Assembly: GCA_029959295.1 (NCBI GenBank)
Contig: JASCOH010000004.1
Coordinates: 124,001-188,000 of the forward strand
Length of the DNA: 64,000 nt
Origin: Flavobacteriaceae bacterium PS02334
GTDB lineage: Bacteria; Bacteroidota; Bacteroidia; Flavobacteriales; Flavobacteriaceae
Direction of reading: 5' to 3'
A program made the translations under genes and the position numbers. Each line of letters starts with the position of its first letter. The stretch's first letter is position 1. Positions 17,801 through 24,364 of the stretch are shown one piece after another. The notes below the pieces were generated by a model. That model ran no database searches. It was not told the origin of the DNA and was given only the letters and a program-made list of their open reading frames with translations.

Positions 17801-19607
17801 AGAAAGTATACGTATTGGAAGCATCAAAATTCGTAATCAAATCTCTAAGATTTACAGAACCGCATCCTGCATAAGGATCCATAACCAAAACCGAAAGCTG
17901 GCTTGAGAAATTAACCGTCACTTCTTTCAAAGTATTGGCTGCGTTTTCGCAAAGATCATTTACAGTTAATGAAACATAATATCTGTAAGGAGAATTAACA
18001 GCAGTCAAACCTGTAATTGTAAGCGCTCCAGTAGTTGGATTTTTTACATAAGTCATGCCTGGATTTCCAGCATATCCTGTGGTAATTTCCTGAGTTTTAT
18101 TTTGATCTGTATAATATTTTATTGTCGCGCCGCCAATTGCTGATGAAGGATTTAGCGTAATATTTCCTTGGCAGGCAGTTAATACAGAAGGAATTGTAAT
18201 ATCTGCCGCAACGGGCGTTGTCAAGACTTGAACATCAACTCTGACTCTTCGGGATTCTTCTGGACAGCCAGTTCTTATGGCTGCCGCATAAAAAGAAGTG
18301 GTACTTAAAAGTGGATCTGTTACATAAGGAGTTCCTGACGGAAGTGTCGCCAAAAGCGTTCCTCCAGTTGCAGCGCTATACCATCTTACTTGATTCACTG
18401 CTGCAGTTGTTGCAGTTAATGAAGCTGTAGTTCCAGAACAGATTGTTACATTTTGCGATACTGGATTTGAAATTGTCGGCGGTTTTGGAACTCGCACTAT
18501 TTCAAACAAATCTAAGCTCTGAGTAAGCTGTACATTGAGCAAGGAAGAATAACGGACGGTAATTCTATCCGCTGGCAAAATTGGGGCAAAAGGGATGTTC
18601 GCAGTTTGGTTTCCTTGCAGCAATGTCAGTAAATCTAAATTGAGAAGCGAGTTTAAAGTTCTAGAATCAACTACATTAGTGCCATTTAAAGCAATAATCT
18701 GAATGTTGTTTCCCAAACCTAAAGCCAACAAGGAGGGATCGACTTTTAATCTGATATTAAATTCTTCGTTAGTTTCTGAAAGCCTGTTGTAATAAACGGT
18801 CTGTTCGATGGAAGCGCCAACTGCCAATACGCCTAAACTCAATCTTGAAAACGTATTCGGATTTCCGTCAATAGCATTTGCTGGATTGGTAGCGCCTACA
18901 TTTCCTAAATTCAAAAGATCTAAGTTTAAGCCGTCACCATCAAAGGAAGTATATGACGGAGTACCGCAATTGTCAGAACCCGTTATATAAAAAGATTCAA
19001 AAACGCTTAAAGTCCTTGTATTGAAAAGTCCGAGAAGACTTCCAAGCCTGTTGCGAACACGAATTCTGTTATATGGTAAATTCGGAGTTATGGCTACATA
19101 AAAATTGCCTTGCGCATCTGTCACAATGCGAAGTCTTTCTGTTGCAAATTCACCTTCGTCTTGGCTATCGCCTTGAAGGACAACATTGGTACCGTTTTTT
19201 GCTTGAACTGTAAATTCTTGATTTCCAACCAGAACAGCACCCAAAACGTTTGAAACGACTGTACCAAGACTACCTCCAAGCAAAGAAGGAAGCAAGTTGT
19301 CTTGCGTCTGTATTTTTACATAAGACGTAGTGTTTGCTGGCAATAGCGTGGGATATGAAAGTTCTACATATCCAGAATAAGCACCGATATTCAGCGCAAT
19401 ACCAGAACTAGCGCTTACCGTTGCACTAGTTGCGAGATTTCCGTCTACTGCATTATCAGGAAGCGTTGTAAAAGTACTGCTTACAATTCCGGTCGCATAA
19501 ACTTTTGCAGACTGTGAATAAAGTGTCCCTGAAAAAAAAAGCAATAAGAGGAGTGCCGCAAAGTTCCGAAAGGCGGGCTTTGCGAAAAAAGTAAAATTAA
19601 TTTTCAT
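11886..19607 (-). CDS. giant surface protein with Ig-like repeats and T9SS type-B sorting domain
   Basis: About 2,573 residues. It has a signal peptide (MKINFTFFAKPAFRN to LYSQS) and four discoidin-like modules with NAIDGNPNTFSRLS-type motifs (roughly residues 35-200, 215-375, 735-890, 905-1065). Ig-like beta domains with Cys pairs lie between and after them. Twelve ~77-residue repeats fill about 1346-2272. Next come a PKD/Ig-like domain and a DUF11 domain (ITKTVSNPTP, VTNNGQSQFVDVIV). The C-terminus is a gliding-motility-type domain: NEFSPNNDGDNDLF, VYNRYGVEVYRK, NDWDGT, LPTGTYYYTLDL. That domain directs type-B type IX secretion; the sprF-like gene follows. It is probably a surface adhesin. 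The longer frame starts with TTG at 19613; I prefer the ATG at 19607. Confidence 0.9.
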   Translation of the reverse strand: MKINFTFFAKPAFRNFAALLLLLFFSGTLYSQSAKVYATGIVSSTFTTLPDNAVDGNLATSATVSASSGIALNIGAYSGYVELSYPTLLPANTTSYVKIQTQDNLLPSLLGGSLGTVVSNVLGAVLVGNQEFTVQAKNGTNVVLQGDSQDEGEFATERLRIVTDAQGNFYVAITPNLPYNRIRVRNRLGSLLGLFNTRTLSVFESFYITGSDNCGTPSYTSFDGDGLNLDLLNLGNVGATNPANAIDGNPNTFSRLSLGVLAVGASIEQTVYYNRLSETNEEFNIRLKVDPSLLALGLGNNIQIIALNGTNVVDSRTLNSLLNLDLLTLLQGNQTANIPFAPILPADRITVRYSSLLNVQLTQSLDLFEIVRVPKPPTISNPVSQNVTICSGTTASLTATTAAVNQVRWYSAATGGTLLATLPSGTPYVTDPLLSTTSFYAAAIRTGCPEESRRVRVDVQVLTTPVAADITIPSVLTACQGNITLNPSSAIGGATIKYYTDQNKTQEITTGYAGNPGMTYVKNPTTGALTITGLTAVNSPYRYYVSLTVNDLCENAANTLKEVTVNFSSQLSVLVMDPYAGCGSVNLRDLITNFDASNTYTFFNSSNNPISPEAASNITVSGTYYIQAQNASSACSSPLVPVTVAITPNPTLTIPNAALVTQIGNTVTLNATSSGSITWYNASGTALPSNVAGPFATAGTYTFTAIATLGSCSASGSITITVINPAECPPLTQKNFADTQRWGSNITGGVVNPGNATDENLQTFSTITTGLGILGIGTTWQILEWNQTIAAGTPVTIKLGSEYSGLTLAGGYSVVGTKRNSSGTPIDVGTLQNVSGSLLNLLSGQNNFEYTFVPSNNAGPQAYDGVRIVLNSLVSVTQSAKVYEAYYDVPATQIACGNDAEDVLFGAVDLGVGAATALVGVENAQNAIDNSPTSFATLSSGAGILAAAEMTVVFRTPSVVGDSLKISISRPGTLITANVLAGLSIQPILNDALSGLAFENTSTLLNLQVLGAGDEAILTIVPTQSFDKVRIRFGGVVNVLDILRVHDVKRVANTKIIGSDDNNEITACQGQTLTLEAAAITCTSFLWYDAATGGNVIATGNSYTIPANLAPGTYTYYIQPVRFGCQSLARGKVTVNVRQTAPVAAITAIQINGGNDATFCSPTGAVTLNAVLNTTLVVTNPVFYWYSFDGTTQQLIPSQTGATLQLTGLAPGTYTYFAGVGSDEYCPTAIGDRAQVTFTIYPPSLPTDIAAPNSTVCLNSIAVITPTSTLANPQFTYYLTNATTQPITNGAVINGATYTIGTDGSLSITGLLQAGSPYTYYIAVASDVTCVNTAGNLLAVTVTVGNPATPTTNNTTQNFCQSTNPTVADLQVNQTGVVFYDAPAGGNLLAPTTPLVAGIYYAAQVDGNCQSDIRLAITVTLGNPGTPTTINLTQNFCQISNPTVANIQVNETGVVFYDAPTGGNLIASATPLTAGIYYAAIRIGTCESDIRLAIAVTISDPDAPTTDNAAQTFCQGNNPTVADLDVNESNLVFYNVPTGGTPLALTDALQNGNYYVSLIDATGCESVDRLQIAVAITIVGPPTAAETTQTFCQNNNPTIANLVVNQTGVVFYDAPTGGNMYASTFPLVSGIYYASIQNGVCQSETRLAITVVITDPGTPTATNLNQTFCFTNNPIVGNLVVNELGVVFYDAPTGGNLLASTTPLTNGIYYGSIQSGLCESAVRLAINVTISNPNTPTTLDDTQEFCLSANPTVADIQVNEPNVIFYPAPTGGTAYLPTDLLANGIYYAVLVDADNCESSVRLAITVTTTAVGVPTTNSTSQNFCQANNATVANIQVNETGVVFFDAPTGGNLLSSTTPLSNGIYYATLQNGLCESDVRLAITVTIVDSSTPTTLDTTQTFCQLNNPTVANLQVNETGVVFYDAPTGGNLLASTTALVNGVYYASIQGGGCESMVRLAITVIINNPNTPTTLDDTQEFCLSANPTVADIQVNEPNVIFYPAPTGGTAYLPTDLLANGIYYAVLVDADNCESSVRLAITVTTTAVGVPTTNNTSQNFCQANNATIANIQVNETGVVFFDAPTGGNLLASTTPLSNGIYYATLQNGLCESDVRLAITITIVDSSTPTTLDDTQSFCKASNPTVANLQVNETGVVFYTTQTGGTALAPTTPLASGIYYAVIRTGTCESITRLAITVTVIDLGTPTIGDTTQDFCQSNNPTVANLQVNETNVVFYNSPTGGTPLASTAPLVAGTYYVALTDGTCESSVRLAITVAFFPTGPVAITGGGDQACYSETVTYSTVSGMTNYVWTVTSGTITSGGQPTDNFVTVLWNAIGIGNVNVSFTNTTGCAGNNSASRTIALVVCSDITITKTVSNPTPMIDDNVVFTITVTNNGQSQFVDVIVREQLPSGYQYVNSNASVGNYSNITGLWIIPVLSQGQTATLNVTVKVLATGNYMNMATIEMSTPVDSDTTNNFAIMSAEPLCLTVYNEFSPNNDGDNDLFRIDCIENYSNNTLTVYNRYGVEVYRKRAYQNDWDGTANVNSPINQDNKLPTGTYYYTLDLGDGSKAKTGWIYIIR
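12792..15572 (-). repeat. twelve tandem ~231-bp coding repeats in the giant gene
   Basis: 927 codons made of 12 units of 76-79 residues. Each unit reads approximately PTT..TQ.FCQ.NNPTVANLQVN, then ETGVVFYDAPTGG, then GIYYA, CES and RLAITVT. The two conserved Cys (FCQ and C(E/Q)S) could form one disulphide per unit, as in CHU_C-associated Ig-like domains. Units 6 and 9 are identical in protein sequence; units 7 and 10 are nearly so. The two copies are offset by 696 bp, exactly three units, with only scattered, mostly synonymous base changes. Confidence 0.9.
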
Positions 19608-20018
19608 GAGCAAGTTAATTTAGTTAATGATAGATTCAAACCCTTATTATAAATGACTAAAATGTTAGTTAATTTCTGTGCTCTTGATTTGTCTTTATGG
19701 TAAGTATTTAATTAGGAATATTTTAAGAGCTATTTTGTCTTGCATATCTTTATATGATATATATTTGTGTTGAAATTATATTTCACATACATATTTTACA
19801 ACCATTTTGGTGCCCTCCAAATCTCCTGTAATCCAACTTCGATTATCACGTTTTAGGTAATAGTGATTATGTTGTTATTGGTAATAAATAACAAGTGCAA
19901 ACCTGTGAATAATTTAAAAGTTGTGTTAATTTTGTTTTTCCCTTTAATACACCTTAATTCTAATAGAATTCATAATTAATTTTATCCCCAAGATAAAGTT
20001 ACAATACATTTTGCGAAT
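19608..20018. other. divergent intergenic region between giant gene and S24-like regulator
   Basis: No gene is visible in these 411 bp. It should hold the promoter of the giant operon (leftward) and that of the regulator (rightward). TAATTTTG at 19927-19934 on the plus strand is a -7 match about 85 bp before the regulator but lacks a well-placed TTG. I found no clear consensus for the giant gene. Confidence 0.5.
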
Positions 20019-20732
20019 ATGCAAGAAAATAAATCACAAAATGCGATTAATGTAATTGATCGTCTTAAAAAGGCTTTAAAAATCAAGACAGACATTGAGC
20101 TTTCTGAGTTTTTAAACATAAAGCCAAATACGATTTCCACTTGGAAAAAAAGAGACAGTGTCGATTTTGATTCAATAATCTCTATTTGCGAACTTTATGA
20201 ACTTGATTTGAATGAAATATTTCTCAACAAGAAAAAAACGTCCAATTATAGTGCAGATACACCTTTGGTTTCTAGAGAAGTACAGTTTCAGTATGTAAGA
20301 GAAAACGACATTGCTTCCTTCTTGGAAATCCTTCCAAAGTATAGTTTTCCATTCATAAATTCAGAAGAAACTCGTGCGTTTCAAGTTATCAGCAATAACA
20401 TGTTTCCATTTATTGAAGAGAATTCTTATGTAGTTTGTGAAAAGATTGAGCCAAGCGCAGTAGAAAACTTGTCAATGGTTGTTGCGATAAGCAAGCAGAA
20501 AGGGCTTTTCTTAAATCGAATTTCAAAAAGCGAATCAGAAGAAGATGCTTTTATATTGAGCAGTGAAAATGATTTTTTTAATGAAGTGATTCTTAAGACC
20601 GCAGAGATTTCAGAGCTGTGGTTAATCAGAGGCGTCTTATCGTATGATATCAACTGCGAAAATCGATTCAAATTTATCAATAGCGGCGTGAAAATAATCA
20701 ACAAATTCTTAGACAAACAAAAACATCAATAA
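20019..20732 (+). CDS. helix-turn-helix regulator with S24/LexA-like C-terminal domain
   Basis: A 237-residue regulator. Residues 10-70 form a CI-repressor-type helix-turn-helix (IDRLKKALKIKTDIELSEFL, IKPNTISTWKKR, ISICELYELDLNEIFL). Residues about 110-220 look like the S24 peptidase fold of LexA/CI (FQVISNNMFPFIEENSYVVCE, FILSSENDFF). In active S24 proteins the motif reads G(D/N)SM with a catalytic Ser; here it is SNNM, and the region of the catalytic Lys reads FLNRIS without Lys. Self-cleavage is therefore doubtful; it may be a ligand- or dimerisation-controlled repressor. It is divergent from the giant adhesin operon and could control it; no prophage genes are nearby. Confidence 0.8.
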   Translation: MQENKSQNAINVIDRLKKALKIKTDIELSEFLNIKPNTISTWKKRDSVDFDSIISICELYELDLNEIFLNKKKTSNYSADTPLVSREVQFQYVRENDIASFLEILPKYSFPFINSEETRAFQVISNNMFPFIEENSYVVCEKIEPSAVENLSMVVAISKQKGLFLNRISKSESEEDAFILSSENDFFNEVILKTAEISELWLIRGVLSYDINCENRFKFINSGVKIINKFLDKQKHQ

Positions 20733-20746
20733 ATCCCCCCACAAAT

Positions 20747-20781
20747 GAAAAAACCACAAGTTAAGCTTGTGGTTTTTTTTT
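20747..20781. terminator. bidirectional terminator between regulator and lipoprotein
   Basis: CCACAAG, loop TTAAG, CTTGTGG, flanked by an A-run and a long T-run. It lies between convergent genes. Confidence 0.85.
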
Positions 20782-20795
20782 ATTTCAAAATAAAT

Positions 20796-21215
20796 TTAAT
20801 CAACTAGTTCATCAACACCTGCATAAACAAACTCAGTTTTTGAAGAATCTTGCGCAATATCAAATCGCAGGTTTATCATCTCAGCGCCGCCATATCCTTT
20901 TCCCTTGAATTTGCGAATTATGTCGATCTTGTCATCCCAATTTTTTACTTGAATTATCGCATCGGCTTTCAAGCTCTTTCCTTCAATGGTCACATGCAGG
21001 TATTCTAGACCATTAATTTCTTCGTAAGAATCAAAATAATAAGACAATTTTGATTTATCAATTGTATCTAATTGCTTGACCAATTCATCTTTATATTGCT
21101 TTGTTTCTGGCAAGTATTTTTCAAAAACAGGGTTTGTCTTTACTTCTGTCTCGCTACAAGAAAAAGCCATACAAAAGCAAAACACCAGTAAAAATTTAGT
21201 AAAGTATTTTTTCAT
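20796..21215 (-). CDS. small lipoprotein of unknown function
   Basis: A 139-residue lipoprotein: the signal peptide MKKYFTKFLLVFCFCMAFSC ends in a lipobox with Cys at residue 20. The mature part is charged and mixed alpha/beta (KYLPETKQYKDELVKQLDTI near 35-55, and YLHVTIEGKSLKADAIIQVKNWDD near 73-96). No family recognised. It sits alone between the regulator and the serine hydrolase, with an 86-bp gap to the latter. Localisation is predicted as the periplasmic or outer-membrane face. Confidence 0.75.
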   Translation of the reverse strand: MKKYFTKFLLVFCFCMAFSCSETEVKTNPVFEKYLPETKQYKDELVKQLDTIDKSKLSYYFDSYEEINGLEYLHVTIEGKSLKADAIIQVKNWDDKIDIIRKFKGKGYGGAEMINLRFDIAQDSSKTEFVYAGVDELVD

Positions 21216-21301
21216 AAAATCTAGATTTGCTTGTTTTCAAACGAATCCATTCCTTTTTTATTGCTGAAAGTAAAAAAATATCAGAATATATTTATGTATA
21301 A

Positions 21302-22954
21302 TTAATGTCCATTAACTGTTGCCGGTATCAAATATTCTTGAACAATCTTATCAACTTGCTTATGCCCATATGCCATGTTGTATGCTGTAGAAGTCACAAC
21401 AATAACAAGTGGCTGGTCTTTGAAAATTAATATTTTGTTACCGCCGTTGCCGCTTGAGTAATAAACTTCATAATTTTTGTCTTCAACAGCATACGTTTTA
21501 TTCCAAAATAAATAGCCATAATATTCGCCCTCAGAAATTGTCATCTGTCTGGATAAGCTTTTCGTTACCCATTCTTGTGTCAAAATTTGTTGCCCTTTCC
21601 AATTGCCTTGATTTTTATACAACTGCCCATATTTTGCAAAATCCAGCGAACGCATTCGCAAACCGCCAGCTGTGTTGGCTACTTTCTGAGGCGTGAATCC
21701 CCATTGGTAATTTGTAATTCCGAGAGGCTTAAATAATTTTTTGTCAGCATATTTTTCTAAACCATCTGGAACAGATTTATGAACAACATCCCCCAAAACT
21801 ACGACGCCAGCAGTAAAATAATCCCACCTGTTTTGCGTAGCTTTCGCTTTGTCAATCGGCAGGTTTAAAGCAAAAGCAACCCAATTATCTGTTGGATACA
21901 TATTTTCCTCATTTCCGGCTGATTCAGAATTTATATCAGAACCGTCAAAAGGCGAACTCATCGTCAGCAAGCTCTTTAAAGTAACATTGTCTTTTTCAGG
22001 CGAGTAATTTTGAAAGTCTTTTAGATTGTAAAATTCGCTTAAAGTTTGGGTTTCGCTTTTTATATAATGGTCTTTAACCGCAATTCCGAAGAGAGTCGAA
22101 GCAAAAGATTTTCCCACAGATCGCGTATCGTGAAGCGACTTTCTGGTAGCTCCGTTAAAATATTCTTCTAGTAAGAGCTTGCCGTCTTTTATGACAACAA
22201 TACTGGTAATATTCTTATACACCTGCGTAGCGATTTTTCGGTTAAGTGCTTCAATTTTACTGACATCAAATTTATCAGTTGAAATTTCCCAATCTTTCAG
22301 AGGTTTTATAGCCTGAACTTTAGCCAATTTTTCATCAACTTTTATTTCTGGAACGATGATTTTTAGCTGTCCTTCGGCAATAATATTTCCTGTAACTACT
22401 TCGTTTAATTTGAGGTAAGGCCTGATTTCAATTTTAAGAAGATGGTCTCCTGTCGAAAATGCTTCCTGTCCGCCATTTGCTAAAAATCTGTTCCAAAGAA
22501 ATCTTCCCCATGAATCTTCATTGGTCGTACTTATAAGCGGCACTCTGAAAACGGTTCTCTGATTTTTACTTTCAAGGCTTCCTGCGCCAGTGTTGAGGTT
22601 TTCAACATAAATCTTTTTGCCATCTACTAAAAATGTAAATTGGTAATTGCCGCTTTTAGACAATTCTTCCGGTGTTAATTGCGGCACAAGCAAATGAAGG
22701 TAATTGGTCAATGAGTTGCCTAAAAAAACCCTAATGCCTAAATCTGTTTTCTCTTTTAGTTCAAATGCAGCCAGAAAATCCGCCTGCTTAAAGTTTTCAA
22801 TTGCTATAGTTTTTTCCATAAAAGCAACTTTGCCAATATTTGCTCTGTGAATCGGATAAACAATGCTGTCGCTTTTTACAAAGTCAGCTGTCTGGGCGAA
22901 AATAGTTGCCGACATTAACAGCAATATAAAATGTAGGGCAAAAGCTTTTTTCAT
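21302..22954 (-). CDS. exported serine hydrolase, class C beta-lactamase family
   Basis: A 550-residue protein with signal peptide (MKKAFALHFILLLMSATIFAQ). The C-terminal ~330 residues are a beta-lactamase/penicillin-binding fold: SVGK (S279-K282) is the SxxK nucleophile motif, and YSSGNGGNKI near the end replaces the KTG/HxG box. The usual YxN is not clear; WDYFTAG near 370 is the candidate. About 220 N-terminal residues form a beta-rich extra domain. The substrate is unknown; related proteins are esterases, peptidases or transpeptidase-like. An AraC regulator gene lies 77 bp upstream on the same strand. A TAATTTTG box at 22985-22978 suggests its own promoter. Confidence 0.85.
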   Translation of the reverse strand: MKKAFALHFILLLMSATIFAQTADFVKSDSIVYPIHRANIGKVAFMEKTIAIENFKQADFLAAFELKEKTDLGIRVFLGNSLTNYLHLLVPQLTPEELSKSGNYQFTFLVDGKKIYVENLNTGAGSLESKNQRTVFRVPLISTTNEDSWGRFLWNRFLANGGQEAFSTGDHLLKIEIRPYLKLNEVVTGNIIAEGQLKIIVPEIKVDEKLAKVQAIKPLKDWEISTDKFDVSKIEALNRKIATQVYKNITSIVVIKDGKLLLEEYFNGATRKSLHDTRSVGKSFASTLFGIAVKDHYIKSETQTLSEFYNLKDFQNYSPEKDNVTLKSLLTMSSPFDGSDINSESAGNEENMYPTDNWVAFALNLPIDKAKATQNRWDYFTAGVVVLGDVVHKSVPDGLEKYADKKLFKPLGITNYQWGFTPQKVANTAGGLRMRSLDFAKYGQLYKNQGNWKGQQILTQEWVTKSLSRQMTISEGEYYGYLFWNKTYAVEDKNYEVYYSSGNGGNKILIFKDQPLVIVVTSTAYNMAYGHKQVDKIVQEYLIPATVNGH

Positions 22955-23031
22955 AGTTTATAAATTAGATTACCCTGCAAAATTAGGAAAGCATACGCAA
23001 CAAAAATAGAACAGAATTAACATAAGGAATA

Positions 23032-23841
23032 TTAGCCGGCAATAATTTTCCTGAAATTTTTCGGACTCATGCCGCTGACAGATTTAAAGCAACGGTTAAA
23101 ATGGCTTTGGTCTGAAAATCCGCAACCGTAGGCTATTTCTGTCAATGAAAGCTGGTTGTCTGACAAAAGCGAATATGATTTTTCAATTTTTAACTTTCTT
23201 ACGTAGTCGCCCAAATTACAATTAAAATATTTTGAAAAGTCTCTAGAAAGATGAACAGGGTGGATATCCAATGTTTTAGAAAGGTATTCCAGGGACAGGT
23301 TCTCTGAAAATCCGTAGAATAAAATCTCTTTAATATTTTGAACCCAGGCTGGATTCTTGCCGAAATCAAGATGCGATTTGCGAAACATTTCTGAAAGCGA
23401 CTGCAAAAGCAACGTCTGAATTGACAATGCGGTAATATCGTCTTCTATTTTTGTTTCCTTAAATATCTTATAAAGCAAGAATTTAATGTCAACATTCGCA
23501 ATTTTCATGCTTCCTTGCAATTGGTCGATGTTGAAATCTAAAGTATCAAACCAAGTGTTTTTTAATTCAATCTGAAAGCCTCTGGTATAGCCTTCCGGCT
23601 TTATATTGTAATGCGGATCTTGCCAATTGTGAAACAATAAGCTTCCTGCCGAACAATTGTAGACTTCTTTTTTATTGCCTTCAATTACATTTCCCTGCAG
23701 AATAAAAGTAAAGTAGGCATTTTCGTGGTAGTGCCAATCTACTCGGTCAAGCGTATATTCTGTGTCAGTCAAAGTAATCCCGTCCAAATGGATGGTTTGA
23801 TTTGTCTGACCATAAAATTCTCCTGTTTGCAGTTGGTTCAT
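23032..23841 (-). CDS. AraC family transcriptional regulator
   Basis: A 269-residue regulator with an N-terminal cupin-like sensor domain (about 1-110, VDWHYHENAYFTFILQGNVIEG) and a C-terminal AraC DNA-binding domain with two helix-turn-helix motifs (about 170-265; LSLEYLSKTLDIHPVHLSRD, and LTEIAYGCGFSDQSHFNRCF). The ending MSPKNFRKIIAG is typical. It precedes the serine hydrolase gene on the same strand, so it may control that gene. The effector is unknown. Confidence 0.92.
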   Translation of the reverse strand: MNQLQTGEFYGQTNQTIHLDGITLTDTEYTLDRVDWHYHENAYFTFILQGNVIEGNKKEVYNCSAGSLLFHNWQDPHYNIKPEGYTRGFQIELKNTWFDTLDFNIDQLQGSMKIANVDIKFLLYKIFKETKIEDDITALSIQTLLLQSLSEMFRKSHLDFGKNPAWVQNIKEILFYGFSENLSLEYLSKTLDIHPVHLSRDFSKYFNCNLGDYVRKLKIEKSYSLLSDNQLSLTEIAYGCGFSDQSHFNRCFKSVSGMSPKNFRKIIAG

Positions 23842-24043
23842 GTTTGTTTTAAATTGTATTTACTTAGAAAGTATTTTGCTTTAAAAATTTATCGGAATTG
23901 CATGTTGGATTGTAAATTTTACTAAATATAATTCCCACGCTCATGCCACAACAAACAATTAACTAATAAGCCTTTCCAAATATATCCAAAATAAAAACAC
24001 AACGATAATTTTTCTCAAAACTAAAAAACACTACCCCAAAAAT

Positions 24044-24207
24044 CATAGTTGACAGTCTCTTGAAAGTTGCAAGAAGCAATTCACTGCAGTTTTTTGCTTA
24101 AAGTAACATTACTTTGCCCCGTCAACTATGTTTGTTAGCTTCTTGCAACTTTCTAGAAGCAATTCACCGCAGTTGAAACCTTCTTGCAACTTTCTAGAAG
24201 CAATTCA
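24044..24207. repeat. interleaved inverted repeats with 41-bp direct repeat
   Basis: CATAGTTGAC (24044-24053) is the exact reverse complement of GTCAACTATG (24121-24130). GAAAGTTGCAAGAAGC (24062-24077) is the exact reverse complement of 24138-24153. The arms alternate a-b-a'-b', the order of a pseudoknot. A 28-bp sequence beginning CTTCTTGCAACTTTCTAG at 24139-24166 is repeated exactly at 24180-24207, a period of 41 bp. GAAGCAATTCAC(T/C)GCAGTT also occurs twice in direct order. Confidence 0.8.
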
Positions 24208-24285
24208 TAGACGTTAGTTGCTTCTTTTTAATAATATACCAAATAAAATCACTTGCAAAAACACAACAGCATTCTTATATAAAAC

Positions 24286-24322
24286 AAAAAACCACCGAAT
24301 ATCGAAACATCCGGTGGTTTTG
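24286..24322 (-). terminator. terminator of the RND efflux operon
   Basis: AACCACCG and CGGTGGTT form the stem around a 13-base loop; a T-run follows on the minus strand, 40 bp after the stop codon of the channel gene. Confidence 0.85.
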
Positions 24323-24364
24323 AACAAAAACAAAATCAATCATAATACCGCAAGCGGCATTATT

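Larger units (their letters stand above)
23842..24364. other. intergenic region rich in inverted and direct repeats
   Basis: No gene is visible in these 523 bp. It holds the upstream region of the AraC gene, the repeat cluster at 24044-24207 and the efflux operon terminator at 24286-24322. Confidence 0.6.

Noticed and set aside
20019-20732. Prophage repressor marking an integrated phage
   Set aside because: No integrase, structural, lysis or replication phage genes lie on either side; the neighbours are T9SS-type genes and a lipoprotein.
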